Source: MWCO01 sp964488865 (GTDB lineage Bacteria; Myxococcota_A; Polyangia; Polyangiales; Polyangiaceae). From it: DNA of 64,000 bases. Under the pieces are notes generated by a model. The model was not told where the DNA came from, made no database searches, and was given only the letters and a program-made list of their open reading frames with translations. Of the stretch, positions 51,326-59,886 are shown piece after piece. Made by a program: the position numbers and the translations under genes. The stretch lies in the NCBI GenBank assembly GCA_964488865.1, contig CAZAWR010000029.1, positions 31,464 through 95,463 on the forward strand, read 5' to 3'. Position 1 is the first letter of the stretch. Every line of letters begins with the position of its first letter.

Positions 51326-54214
51326 TCAATCCGCAGACTCGCCTTTTGTCGACCAGGCCACTTCACGCGTCCTTGCCTGACTCACCACTTCGTCGCGACG
51401 GTACAGGAGGGCATGCGACGCGTTGTGTCGCCAGTACTCGGCGCCGTCGCGGAAGTGGGCACGAGCCGGGTCAGCGATCTGGCCGCCGGCAAGCGCCACC
51501 GTGGCTTCGGGCCCTTGGTTTGCGAATCTCACCGCAAACCGCAACGCCGCCCCTTCGGAGAAGTCGAAACGCGGCGCGTCGGAGGCGTCGGCCCGCGCCA
51601 TCGAAAACGCCGATGTATCGACCGTGAACAAGCCTCCTGGCCTGGGAAAACCGTTCGGGAACGTCAAGTCAGACTCCGGCGGGATCGAGAGCAACCCCAT
51701 CGTCGGGTCCGGCGGTGCCAAACGCACCGTATGCAACAACCCCCAACGCCACCGTTCCTGGTCGTCCCCAAGATGGTCCCCCAACCAACCCATCGCATCG
51801 AGCCAGGCCGTCACGAGCCGCTCGTCCCGTGACTCGACCTTCTCCGTGGTCAGATCGTCCCACAGCAGGCTGTCGCGCAGCTGCACGTCGTAGCTCGCGA
51901 GCGACTCGGCCGGGGTCTCCAGCAGGTGGAGCAGCGACCGAACCGGCAAGCCCTCGGACACGGCGAACAGTCCCTGCATCCCGAGACCAACGGCCTCCAT
52001 CTCGTCCGCAAACACGCCGTGAAGCAATCGCACCAGCCACGCGTGGACGAGCAACGCCGCACGAGATGCCAGCGCGTCCCGCGCATCCACCGTCAGCGAG
52101 AGGTCCGCAGAGGTCACACCCGTGCGCATCTCGAACCCTGCCTCCGCCTCCCACGAAGCCAGCAAATCGATCCAGCCGTCGGGGCTCGACGACACGAACC
52201 GCTCCGAGGTCGCCAGGTCACTGAGCAAAGGAAACGTGCCGGGCTCGTCCCGCTCGCGCTGCACTCGCTTCACCGCATCCATCAGAAACGGAACCAGCCG
52301 CGCCGCCAGGTCCGAACGCACGTCCCCCTGGATCGACGCCGCCTCCGCAAGCGTCAGAGGTTCGACCGCGCTCCTCAGCCTGTCCTCGATGCGCCCCTGC
52401 CGAAAACCCGCGTCGAAGCTGCAAGAGAAGAACGCGCGGGCGCCGTCGCTCGCCACGTCGTTGGACGGGTCGTTGTCGAGCGTGCCGCCCACGGGGTCCG
52501 CGTTGGCGGTCACGACGTACCCGGAGGCCGGTCGCTGCACAACGGGGATGGTGGTCGCGGCAAGCTTTGCCACCCACTCGGCGCTGCCATCGCCAGGCAG
52601 GGCAAAACACGGCAAGCGACCTTCGTACGTCGCAGCGTCCCAGGCGCTCGCCCGGTCATCGCGCTGGGGCACGAGGGTGGGAGCGACGTACAGCACCTCA
52701 TCCTGGTCTGCCACGACGAGGCTTCGCACGGAGGAAGGGGAGAAGCCGACCTGCGACAGCGCTTGCTCCGCGCCCTTCGCGGCGAGCATGCCCAGGGAAG
52801 CTTCGAGATCGCGCGTAGGCTCCAGCCCGGACCACCGCACGGAGAGCGCTCCCTCGTCAGGTTGAAGCGGCGCAACCTGGTGGTCCACGAGCACTGGCAC
52901 GACGGGGCCGTGGTGAGGCACCACGCGCACGTCCACCACGATGTCCGCCGCGTCCGCCACCACAATCGTCTCCTTGCGCGACACAATGGGGACGAGCCCA
53001 TCGCGAAACTCCACGGCGGTGGCAGACGGGTCCAGGCGCTCGACGTAAACGTCTGCCACGTCGAAGTAGCTGGCAGCGGGGCTCCACGCGAGGTCACGGT
53101 GAAAGCCGTAGGCGACCCCCGGCACACCGGGCAGGGCAGCTCCCGCAACGAAGGGACCTTCGTCTCCGCGGTCGTTGGAAATCTGGATGTGCACGAGCCA
53201 CAGAGGCGCTGGCGAGGTCAGACGGAAGTGCGCGTCGACGGCAAGCATGGATCCGCCGGAAGCGGAGCGGGTGGGGTCGACGGCCCACGCGTTGGAGCCG
53301 ACGCTGCCGTGGCTGCCGAAGGCGAAGGCAGCAGAGCGCCATGCATCGAGCGCGGGTGCTGCGAAGGAGGCTAGGCGGTCCGGGCCGGGGAACGATGAGG
53401 ACAGGTCTCTCGCTTGCCAGGGACGCAGCGTGTCGGGGGAAGAGAGTTCGCCGAGCGTGGTGGCCGGACGCGGCGGTGCGAACCGAAGGAGATCGGGGAG
53501 CATCCCGGCACGTCGCCGGAGCTCTGGGTTCTCGCTGTTCGCCGCCCCTCGGACCGCGAGCACGAGCTGGGAAGCGGCCAGCTCCTGGCCCACGGACCAG
53601 GACATCGCGAACTGCATCAGCTTGTCGATGAGCAAGGCATCCACAGCGCTGAAGGGCTCGAAATGCGACGATCGGAACGCCTGTCCTGCGGGAGGCACAG
53701 GGGCACGGCCCTCCCGGATCTCCTGAAAGTGCTGGGAGACACCGTCCGCGAAGGCCTCGACCCACGGCCGCACGACCGGAAGCATGAGCTCGACCTCACG
53801 CTCCGCCACGGCACGCAGCCCGAGCGTTCGCATGACAATGTCTTGGTCGATGGTCTCGGGGGATACTGCCCCGAGGATCTCCGCGGTGCGACCGTGCGCG
53901 GACCGTCGCAACGACTCGATCTGCACGGCGCGGTCCCTTGCGACGGCATAACCCTGCGCTCGAAACGCATCCTCGTGGCTCTGTGCATAGATATGGACGA
54001 CCCCGTAAGCATCGCGCACGATGTCGACGGGAGCGGAGAGTCCCTGCAAGTCGACCTTGCCGTCGATGGGCAAGCGATCCGCGAGGGGACCTTCGACCTC
54101 GGCGTGGGATGATGGCTCGTGGGCGACGGGTCGAACGAAGCCGTCGGATTCCCAGCAACCTGCCAGGGCTGCGACGCACGCGAGGGTCCAGGGTCCTCGG
54201 AGACGAAGGGACAT
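51326..54214 (-). CDS. Penicillin acylase-family (S45) lipoprotein
   Basis: The product has 962 residues from the ATG at 54214. The lipobox is AALAGC (Cys about 20), unusual since many acylases are periplasmic. The alpha region has DIVRDAYGVVHIYAQSHEDAF and GYAVARDRAVQIESLRR. The self-cleavage site is GSNAWAVDP, with Ser about 306 as the N-terminal nucleophile of the beta chain. AYGFHRDLAWSPAASYFDVADVY and HHGPVVPVL are further family marks. Substrates may be N-acyl-homoserine lactones, lipopeptides or beta-lactams; this cannot be read from sequence. The gene diverges from the PglZ-like gene. Confidence 0.88.
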   Translation of the reverse strand: MSLRLRGPWTLACVAALAGCWESDGFVRPVAHEPSSHAEVEGPLADRLPIDGKVDLQGLSAPVDIVRDAYGVVHIYAQSHEDAFRAQGYAVARDRAVQIESLRRSAHGRTAEILGAVSPETIDQDIVMRTLGLRAVAEREVELMLPVVRPWVEAFADGVSQHFQEIREGRAPVPPAGQAFRSSHFEPFSAVDALLIDKLMQFAMSWSVGQELAASQLVLAVRGAANSENPELRRRAGMLPDLLRFAPPRPATTLGELSSPDTLRPWQARDLSSSFPGPDRLASFAAPALDAWRSAAFAFGSHGSVGSNAWAVDPTRSASGGSMLAVDAHFRLTSPAPLWLVHIQISNDRGDEGPFVAGAALPGVPGVAYGFHRDLAWSPAASYFDVADVYVERLDPSATAVEFRDGLVPIVSRKETIVVADAADIVVDVRVVPHHGPVVPVLVDHQVAPLQPDEGALSVRWSGLEPTRDLEASLGMLAAKGAEQALSQVGFSPSSVRSLVVADQDEVLYVAPTLVPQRDDRASAWDAATYEGRLPCFALPGDGSAEWVAKLAATTIPVVQRPASGYVVTANADPVGGTLDNDPSNDVASDGARAFFSCSFDAGFRQGRIEDRLRSAVEPLTLAEAASIQGDVRSDLAARLVPFLMDAVKRVQRERDEPGTFPLLSDLATSERFVSSSPDGWIDLLASWEAEAGFEMRTGVTSADLSLTVDARDALASRAALLVHAWLVRLLHGVFADEMEAVGLGMQGLFAVSEGLPVRSLLHLLETPAESLASYDVQLRDSLLWDDLTTEKVESRDERLVTAWLDAMGWLGDHLGDDQERWRWGLLHTVRLAPPDPTMGLLSIPPESDLTFPNGFPRPGGLFTVDTSAFSMARADASDAPRFDFSEGAALRFAVRFANQGPEATVALAGGQIADPARAHFRDGAEYWRHNASHALLYRRDEVVSQARTREVAWSTKGESAD

Positions 54215-54330
54215 GCGGGGACGGTAGCTGGAAACGGGCGCGTGCGGAACCCGCGAATCCGTGGCGGTTGGCGGGGCAGGAGGCGGCAGAAAACTGGGCC
54301 ACCTGCGCAAGATTCTGCGACCGTGAGGCC

Positions 54331-55734
54331 ATGACCTTGGCAGACGTGTGCGAGCCGCCCCGCGAACCCGGCGGGGAGGTGCGATTCCTGGGGGCTTCCG
54401 CCCGGGTACGGCTGCGAGGCGCGGTGGAAGCGAGCGGATGGTTGCTGGTGAGCGCTCCTCCACTGGGGCCTGGCGCTCGGGGCCAGCTCGCGGCTCGCAT
54501 CGAAGAGGCCGTCGACACGGCGCTCCAGAGGCGCGGCGCAGCCCCCTCGGGGGTGGGCGCAGACGCCGACGCACCACGAATCTTGGAAGACCAGCTCTAC
54601 AGGGCACGACGCGTCGGGCTGCACGGGCTCACCATTGCCCTCGAGTCCCTGTCGGGGCTCATCGGGCCGCAAGGAGCGCTGGGCGACGAAGACAGTGCGT
54701 GCTTGCGATTTTGGTCGACGGCAGCGGCGGCACAACCCGTGACGCTCTGGCTGTCACCCACGGACATCGGGCTGCGCGCCTATGGCCCGCCCGTGGCCCT
54801 GCAGAGCCTACTCGGGTGCAAGTCCGAGCAAGAACCCACGGTGGAGGGGAGGGATCCGATGCCCGAACCTCGCGCCAAGACCCTCGGCGCAGACCCGAAC
54901 AGTTGGCGCCTGTTGGCGAGGATGATGGACGATGCGCAGGGGCCGAAGCCCTTGTCCGCCATCGAAAAGCTTTTCGTACAGGCCTACGTTCCTCTCGCGG
55001 AGGCAGTCCGGCGCGGAGAGCGTGACCCTCGCGCCCGGGAGAGTCTGGCGCGGTTCAGTGCGAGCTTCGAGAAGAGCTACAAGGAAGCCTTCGCCGCCGC
55101 CAAGGTCACGAACAAGCGTCCACAGATGGTCCTCGACATCCCCCGCGTGTCGTCGCGCATCGCTCGGCTGCACGGCGCAAGAAGCATTGCCTTGGTTCTG
55201 GTCGACGGCATGCGGTTCGACGTGGGGTTGCGGCTCGAGCAGCTTCTGCAAGCCGAGCTGCACGGCAGGGCAGCCCTGGCAGAGCGCGTGCTGCTGTGGT
55301 CCGCGTTGCCCGCAGTGACGATGGTGCAGCTCAGGTTGCTGGACAAGGGTGCCCAAGCGCTCTCCGAAACGTTGGACACCCCCGAGATGCGCGAGGGGGA
55401 GCTTCCCATGGGCAGGGGTCGCACGGCATCGACGGTGCGACGGATCCGCGTGGGAGGCCGTGAGATCCACAAGCTCGACGTGATCCAGGCCGACCTGACC
55501 GCGTCGGGGTTGCCGGAACTGCAGCGGCTGGACGCGCTTGCGCAGGCAGCAGCGTATCCACTGCTTCAGCTGGCCGCCAAGATGCCAGCCCATACGCTGA
55601 TGTTCGTGTTCGGAGACCACGGGTTCGTGTTGCCTTCGAGCGACGCCGGGACCGGGCCTGCGGAGCCGTCGGGGGCCCGTCCGGAAGAGGTGCTCGTGGC
55701 GGGACAAGCCTGGGTCCTCGGCGGCGTGCACTAG
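54331..55734 (+). CDS. PglZ/alkaline-phosphatase-superfamily-like protein
   Basis: The product has 467 residues from the ATG at 54331. Residues 1-230 are of unknown type. From about 280, ARSIALVLVDGMRFDVGLRLEQLL matches the first metal-binding strand of PglZ-like proteins (VDxxRF/Y). SALPAVTMVQL may supply the Thr/Ser nucleophile, and LMFVFGDHGFVLP (about 427) is the SDHG-like metal site. PglZ proper is part of the BREX and Pgl phage-defence systems, but no brxC, pglX or pglW lies nearby, so a defence role is not supported here. Cytoplasmic by lack of a signal peptide. Confidence 0.6.
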   Translation: MTLADVCEPPREPGGEVRFLGASARVRLRGAVEASGWLLVSAPPLGPGARGQLAARIEEAVDTALQRRGAAPSGVGADADAPRILEDQLYRARRVGLHGLTIALESLSGLIGPQGALGDEDSACLRFWSTAAAAQPVTLWLSPTDIGLRAYGPPVALQSLLGCKSEQEPTVEGRDPMPEPRAKTLGADPNSWRLLARMMDDAQGPKPLSAIEKLFVQAYVPLAEAVRRGERDPRARESLARFSASFEKSYKEAFAAAKVTNKRPQMVLDIPRVSSRIARLHGARSIALVLVDGMRFDVGLRLEQLLQAELHGRAALAERVLLWSALPAVTMVQLRLLDKGAQALSETLDTPEMREGELPMGRGRTASTVRRIRVGGREIHKLDVIQADLTASGLPELQRLDALAQAAAYPLLQLAAKMPAHTLMFVFGDHGFVLPSSDAGTGPAEPSGARPEEVLVAGQAWVLGGVH

Positions 55735-55790
55735 ACCCAAATCAAGCGCTGTGAGTTGCCTGGTTCGAATGGGACCACAGAGACGCGGCG

Positions 55791-55875
55791 AACTGGTGAA
55801 TGCGGAACCGGGAACCGGGAATGGGCAAGTGCGTTGGTTTCCACTTCCCGGCTCCCCATGCCCGGTTCACCAGTT
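55791..55875. repeat. Dispersed repeat family C, copy 1 (hairpin)
   Basis: The element begins aactggtgaa and ends ttcaccagtt, a perfect 10-bp terminal inverted repeat, with imperfectly complementary arms inside (ccgggaatgggcaagtg / cacttcccggctccccatgcccgg). About 78 bp match 61795-61872 with roughly seven differences. It lies 57 bases after the PglZ-like stop, in the 383-bp space 55735-56117, which otherwise shows no gene. Confidence 0.8.
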
Positions 55876-56117
55876 CTGGTCCTAACGCTCGCCTTCGGCT
55901 CGGATGGCCCCAATCCCAAGCACGTTCTTGGAACAGTGCTCGAGTTGGGACGAGACAGGATCACGTGGACGGAGCGCCACCGGCATTTGCGCCACGGACA
56001 TTCGTGACGGTTGCGTCCCGCATCGCACACACCTATAGACGTCGTGGGCTGTTCGTTCGCGTTGCGGATGGCCTCGATCCGCAGGGTCGCAGGCTACCCA
56101 GCCGGCAGGTCCCAGGC

Positions 56118-57113
56118 ATGCGTGAGGCAAGTCAACCCATCGGTGTCATCGGAGCCGGGTCCGTGGGGACCATCCTCGCTGCCCATTTCGAAGCCTCGGG
56201 ACGTCGCACGGTCGTCGTGGAATGCGGAACCCGATTTGACCAGGTGAAGACGAACGGCCTGCGCATCACCGGGTCCCTCCCCATGTCGGCCAAGCCGTGG
56301 CGCGTGGCGCGAACGCTGGAAGAGCTATCCGACACGGACAGGGCGGCTCCGTGGCTGTGGTGCGTGTGCGCGAAAACCTGGTCCGTACCTTCCCTGCTTC
56401 CTTCCCTCAGACGGTGGCTTCCGCCATCCGCTCGCGTGCTCAGCGTGCAGAACGGCATGGGGGCGGAGGACATGCTGGCAGGGACACTCGGGCCTCATCG
56501 CGTGGCGTGCGCTGCGATCAACTTCGCTGGCGGCATCGCGGACGACGGGGTCTCCGTGCGCTTGTCGTGGTTCAATCCGCCCAACTACGTGGGGGTGTGC
56601 TCGGGCGAAGACCGAACGGCGGAGGAAGCGGCGACCCTGTTGACCCAAGCGGGCTTGCCCACGGAGGCCGTATCGAGCGACCAAATCCGACAGCGGTTGT
56701 TCTACAAGACCGTCTTGAACGTGGGGTTGAACGCCCTGTGCGCCGTCACGGGCATCACGATGGGGGAAGCGATGGACATGCCCCACACGCGCGCCCTCGC
56801 TCGAACGCTCGTCGAGGAAGCTCTCGACGTCGGTCAAGCTCTCGGCCACGACTTCGGCCCCGATGCGATCGGCCAAGCCATGCGATACCTCGACCTCGGG
56901 GGCGATCACAAGCCGTCCATGGCCGTCGATCTCGAACGCAAGGCGCCGACCGAGATCGACTTCATCAACGGCAAGATCGTCGCGCTCGCCAACGCCCATC
57001 CCGACCTGTGCGTGCGAGCCAACCGATTCCTCGCGTCGCTCGTGGTGACTCGAGAGGTGAGAAACGGCACCCGGCGCGTGGAAGACATCCCGGCTTACCT
57101 TCGGGGCGCGTGA
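56118..57113 (+). CDS. Ketopantoate reductase-family oxidoreductase (PanE/ApbA)
   Basis: The product has 331 residues from the ATG at 56118. The N-terminal NADP-binding motif is IGVIGAGSVGTILAAHF. VLSVQNGMGAEDML (family NG), RLFYKTVLNVGLNALCAVTG (the catalytic Lys of the KxxxN motif) and PTEIDFINGKIV (C-terminal EIDxxNG) are all intact. The reaction would be reduction of 2-dehydropantoate to pantoate in pantothenate synthesis, although many paralogues act on other 2-oxo acids; panB and panC are not nearby. The frame is open far upstream, across repeat sequence, and that part is not coding. Confidence 0.9.
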   Translation: MREASQPIGVIGAGSVGTILAAHFEASGRRTVVVECGTRFDQVKTNGLRITGSLPMSAKPWRVARTLEELSDTDRAAPWLWCVCAKTWSVPSLLPSLRRWLPPSARVLSVQNGMGAEDMLAGTLGPHRVACAAINFAGGIADDGVSVRLSWFNPPNYVGVCSGEDRTAEEAATLLTQAGLPTEAVSSDQIRQRLFYKTVLNVGLNALCAVTGITMGEAMDMPHTRALARTLVEEALDVGQALGHDFGPDAIGQAMRYLDLGGDHKPSMAVDLERKAPTEIDFINGKIVALANAHPDLCVRANRFLASLVVTREVRNGTRRVEDIPAYLRGA

Positions 57114-57126
57114 CCCGGACAGCGCC

Positions 57127-58860
57127 TCACTCCCCCACGAGGATCGTCTGCTCAGCCCCCAGCGTGGCGAAGGCCTCCGGGGCATTCTGGTTCGCATAGC
57201 TGACCGCCACCCACACCGCACCGCGCGCGACACGACTCACGGTCACCTCGTCGATCTCTCCCACCCACGGGTTGGGGAAGTACGATCCGACCGTCGCGCC
57301 CCCGAGAAACAACGTGTGGCCGGCGACGTCCGGCTGGGTTGGATACTCGATGGTCCCGTCCGCCACGCCATCCACGTACAAGGTCCACGCCTCCGACTCG
57401 CCCACCGCGTTCCTTCGTTGCGTCCAGACGACTTGGCGCCATTCCGCGTCATTCACGGGCTTGGTCGAGCTCAGGTAGCCGACCCAACCGTGGTCGATGG
57501 CGAGCTTTCCGGTGGTGAGGCCCAGGAGCTTGTCGCCCGGCTCGTGGCCCGCGTCCTGGTTCTTTGCCATCAGGCTGATGGGAAGCTCCGAGCTCGTCCG
57601 GATCCAGGCCGAAACCGTACAGTCAGCGTCACCGAGGGAAATCGCGTCCGCACCCTCGATGTCCACGCGGTCATCCTCCCCATCGAACCGCTGCGCACGC
57701 CCGATCTTGCCTGGCACGTCGTGATTCCCGGATTGCACGCCAGGGTGCTGACCCGTCACCGAGTCCACATGGTGCACGCCCGAGGCCTCGTCGGTCGCGG
57801 GCTCGTCCAGGTGCCACACAGCCTCGAATCCCTCCGTCCAAACCAGGGCAGGACTCGGCAAGGGAGGTGGCGAGGGGTTCCCGTAGTACACGAAGATCTT
57901 GGTGTCGAATATCGCGCGGAGAGCCGGCACACGCACCCAGGCCTTCAGCGACCCGAGCACGGGATCGTACGACACGATCTCGTGCGGAAGCACCGTCGTG
58001 CCGTCGTCCATAGTGAACAGAAAGTCCTGGGACGAAGTCGCCCGCTCCGCCAATTCGGAATGAGCGAACGACACGAGAAGCGGGAAGCCCAAGAGGTCCG
58101 CGTCCACGAGCGCTTTCGCCACCGTGAGAGGACGACGGTACAGCCACGCGTCGTCGTACCAGTCCGCCGTGGGCACGGTGCATCGGCTCGCATCGATCGA
58201 GCAATCGTCCGTGCAGGCCAGGGTCCCCGACGGATACCCGAGCTGCTCACAGCTCGCGCCGCCCAGATCAGAGCCGTCGCAAGCTTCCTGTCCCTCGACG
58301 AGATCGTCGCCGCACGTGTAGCAACGGGAGGTGTCGAGCAAGCATGCCTTGGAGCATCGGACCTCGCCGTCTTCGCGCCCTGCGACGGTCTGGCATGTGG
58401 ACGAGCTGGGCGCGAACCCGTCACACACCTCGTCCCCTTCCCTCCTGCCATTGCCGCACGTGGCGCAGTCCGAAGGATCCCACCGACACTGGGAGGTACA
58501 TCGAAGCACCCCCGAGCTTTGGCCGACGGCCGTCGCGCACGTGCCGCCGGCGAGGTCCTCACCGTCGCAGTCTTCGAGCCCTTCACGCACGCCATTGCCG
58601 CACGTGAAGCAACCGGAGATGTCGAGGGTACACTGCTCGGAACAACGGACTTCCCCGTCGGTGAAGCCCATGTCCACGCAGAGCGCATCGCGCAGGTGCC
58701 TGCCGTCACATTCCTCGTGGGAGTCGAGGTAGTCGTTACCGCAGGAGCTCGAGGCGGTGCCACGCCCGGAGTCGTCGAGCGTGCACGAGCCCAGGGCGGA
58801 CGCGATCAACGTCAGCAAGAGCGAGCCGGGGACGGGACGAGAGCGAGAGCGAGGGTTCAT
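57127..58860 (-). CDS. DUF2341/LamG-domain lipoprotein with Cys-rich repeats
   Basis: The product has 577 residues from the ATG at 58860. The lipobox is SALGSC (Cys about 26). Four Cys-rich units of about 45 residues follow (CGNDYLDSHEECDG, CGNGVREGLEDCDG, CGNGRREGDEVCDG, CGDDLVEGQEACDG), like the DUF4215-type repeats of myxobacteria. A DUF2341 domain comes next (DAWLYRRPLTVAKALVDADL, IFVYYGNPSPP). The C-terminal 200 residues are a LamG/concanavalin-A-like domain (EAVWHLDEPATDEASGVHH, AQRFDGEDDRVDI, EIDEVTVSRVARG). It probably binds a glycan at the cell surface. Confidence 0.88.
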   Translation of the reverse strand: MNPRSRSRPVPGSLLLTLIASALGSCTLDDSGRGTASSSCGNDYLDSHEECDGRHLRDALCVDMGFTDGEVRCSEQCTLDISGCFTCGNGVREGLEDCDGEDLAGGTCATAVGQSSGVLRCTSQCRWDPSDCATCGNGRREGDEVCDGFAPSSSTCQTVAGREDGEVRCSKACLLDTSRCYTCGDDLVEGQEACDGSDLGGASCEQLGYPSGTLACTDDCSIDASRCTVPTADWYDDAWLYRRPLTVAKALVDADLLGFPLLVSFAHSELAERATSSQDFLFTMDDGTTVLPHEIVSYDPVLGSLKAWVRVPALRAIFDTKIFVYYGNPSPPPLPSPALVWTEGFEAVWHLDEPATDEASGVHHVDSVTGQHPGVQSGNHDVPGKIGRAQRFDGEDDRVDIEGADAISLGDADCTVSAWIRTSSELPISLMAKNQDAGHEPGDKLLGLTTGKLAIDHGWVGYLSSTKPVNDAEWRQVVWTQRRNAVGESEAWTLYVDGVADGTIEYPTQPDVAGHTLFLGGATVGSYFPNPWVGEIDEVTVSRVARGAVWVAVSYANQNAPEAFATLGAEQTILVGE

Positions 58861-59050
58861 CGTTATCGGGGGCTTGGGGGCTGGGATGATAGCATCGAGG
58901 GCCGGGAATGCAGAACTCGCGAACCTTTCGGGAAGGGGGAGCGGAGGAGTCTCGCGTCCTGGGTCCGGCAAGCGCGGGAGAACAGGGGTTGTCGGTCCGA
59001 TGCGAGGCGCGGATTGACCTAACGGAGCCAGGCCACCAAGCTAGGTCTCG

Positions 59051-59731
59051 ATGAGCCTGCTTCCCACTCCCTTGAACCGCCACGCCATGCGCTTGGTGCA
59101 GGTCCTGTTCATCGCTGGCGCGGCGGCCCTCGCGTACTCCTTCGTGGCCTCGGCGCGCGACGGGGAGTTGCGAAAGTCCTGCACGAGCGTGTGCGCGATG
59201 GCGCCGGCCTACGCTGGAGGCGACCGGATGGCCCCGGACTTCGAACTGGCCACCGTCGGGGGGGCACGATTTCGTCTGGCGGACCATCGGGGCAAGACCG
59301 TGGTTCTCGTTTTCTGGAACACCGCGTGCGATGCGTGCAAGAAGCAGATGCCCGGCCTGCGACAGCTCGCGGCAGTCTTCCGCCATGACCCACGGTTCGA
59401 GATGCTAACCATCGCCGTGGACGAATCGGAGACCGAGGTGAAGGCGGTGCTGGAACAGCACACGGGAGTGACCGATCCGTTCGCTGTGGCGCTCGATCCC
59501 GAATCCGAAGTCGTGTTGGGGCGCTACGGAACGAAGCTGTTCCCGGAGACCTGGGTGGTCGACCCCGCAGGCGTCATTCGGATGCGGTTCGATGGACCGC
59601 GGGACTGGTCAGGGTCGATGGCGATGGACCTGTTGAGAAACGTCTCACGAGGCGCCATGTGTCCGATGACGGTGGAGTCGATGGTTGCGCGGGGACCGGG
59701 CGCACAGATCTGTCACGAAGCGGCAAGGTGA
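59051..59731 (+). CDS. TlpA-like redoxin (AhpC/TSA family)
   Basis: The product has 226 residues from the ATG at 59051. An N-terminal membrane segment (LVQVLFIAGAAALAYSFVA) anchors the domain in the periplasm; it lacks a lipobox, though two cysteines follow (KSCTSVCAM). The thioredoxin-like core has APDFELATVGGARFRLADHRGKTVVLVFWNTACDACKKQMP (read by motif), with the redox pair CDAC. FPETWVVDPAGVIRMRF is the cis-Pro region, with Pro in LFPETW. It likely reduces or senses disulfides or peroxides. Confidence 0.88.
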   Translation: MSLLPTPLNRHAMRLVQVLFIAGAAALAYSFVASARDGELRKSCTSVCAMAPAYAGGDRMAPDFELATVGGARFRLADHRGKTVVLVFWNTACDACKKQMPGLRQLAAVFRHDPRFEMLTIAVDESETEVKAVLEQHTGVTDPFAVALDPESEVVLGRYGTKLFPETWVVDPAGVIRMRFDGPRDWSGSMAMDLLRNVSRGAMCPMTVESMVARGPGAQICHEAAR

Positions 59732-59886
59732 CCGACGGCACGAGGGCGAGGCATGCCACGACCGCCGTTGTCCTATTGTCTTGCGGGTGAGAGAGTGCGT
59801 GCGTAGGCTCGCAGGTCGCGCTGGTGTCTGGGCGGCGTGGTCGCCCTGCATCGCCCCGAAGGCGCAGGATCTAAGGAGCAGAGGTC

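Noticed and set aside
54331..55734. Evidence for a BREX or Pgl phage-defence island around the PglZ-like gene
   Set aside because: No methyltransferase, ATPase, kinase or other BREX/Pgl partner is present in the flanking 10 kb.
55800..56117. N-terminal extension of the ketopantoate reductase
   Set aside because: The frame is open but crosses repeat family C, and the protein's nucleotide-binding fold begins only after the ATG at 56118.
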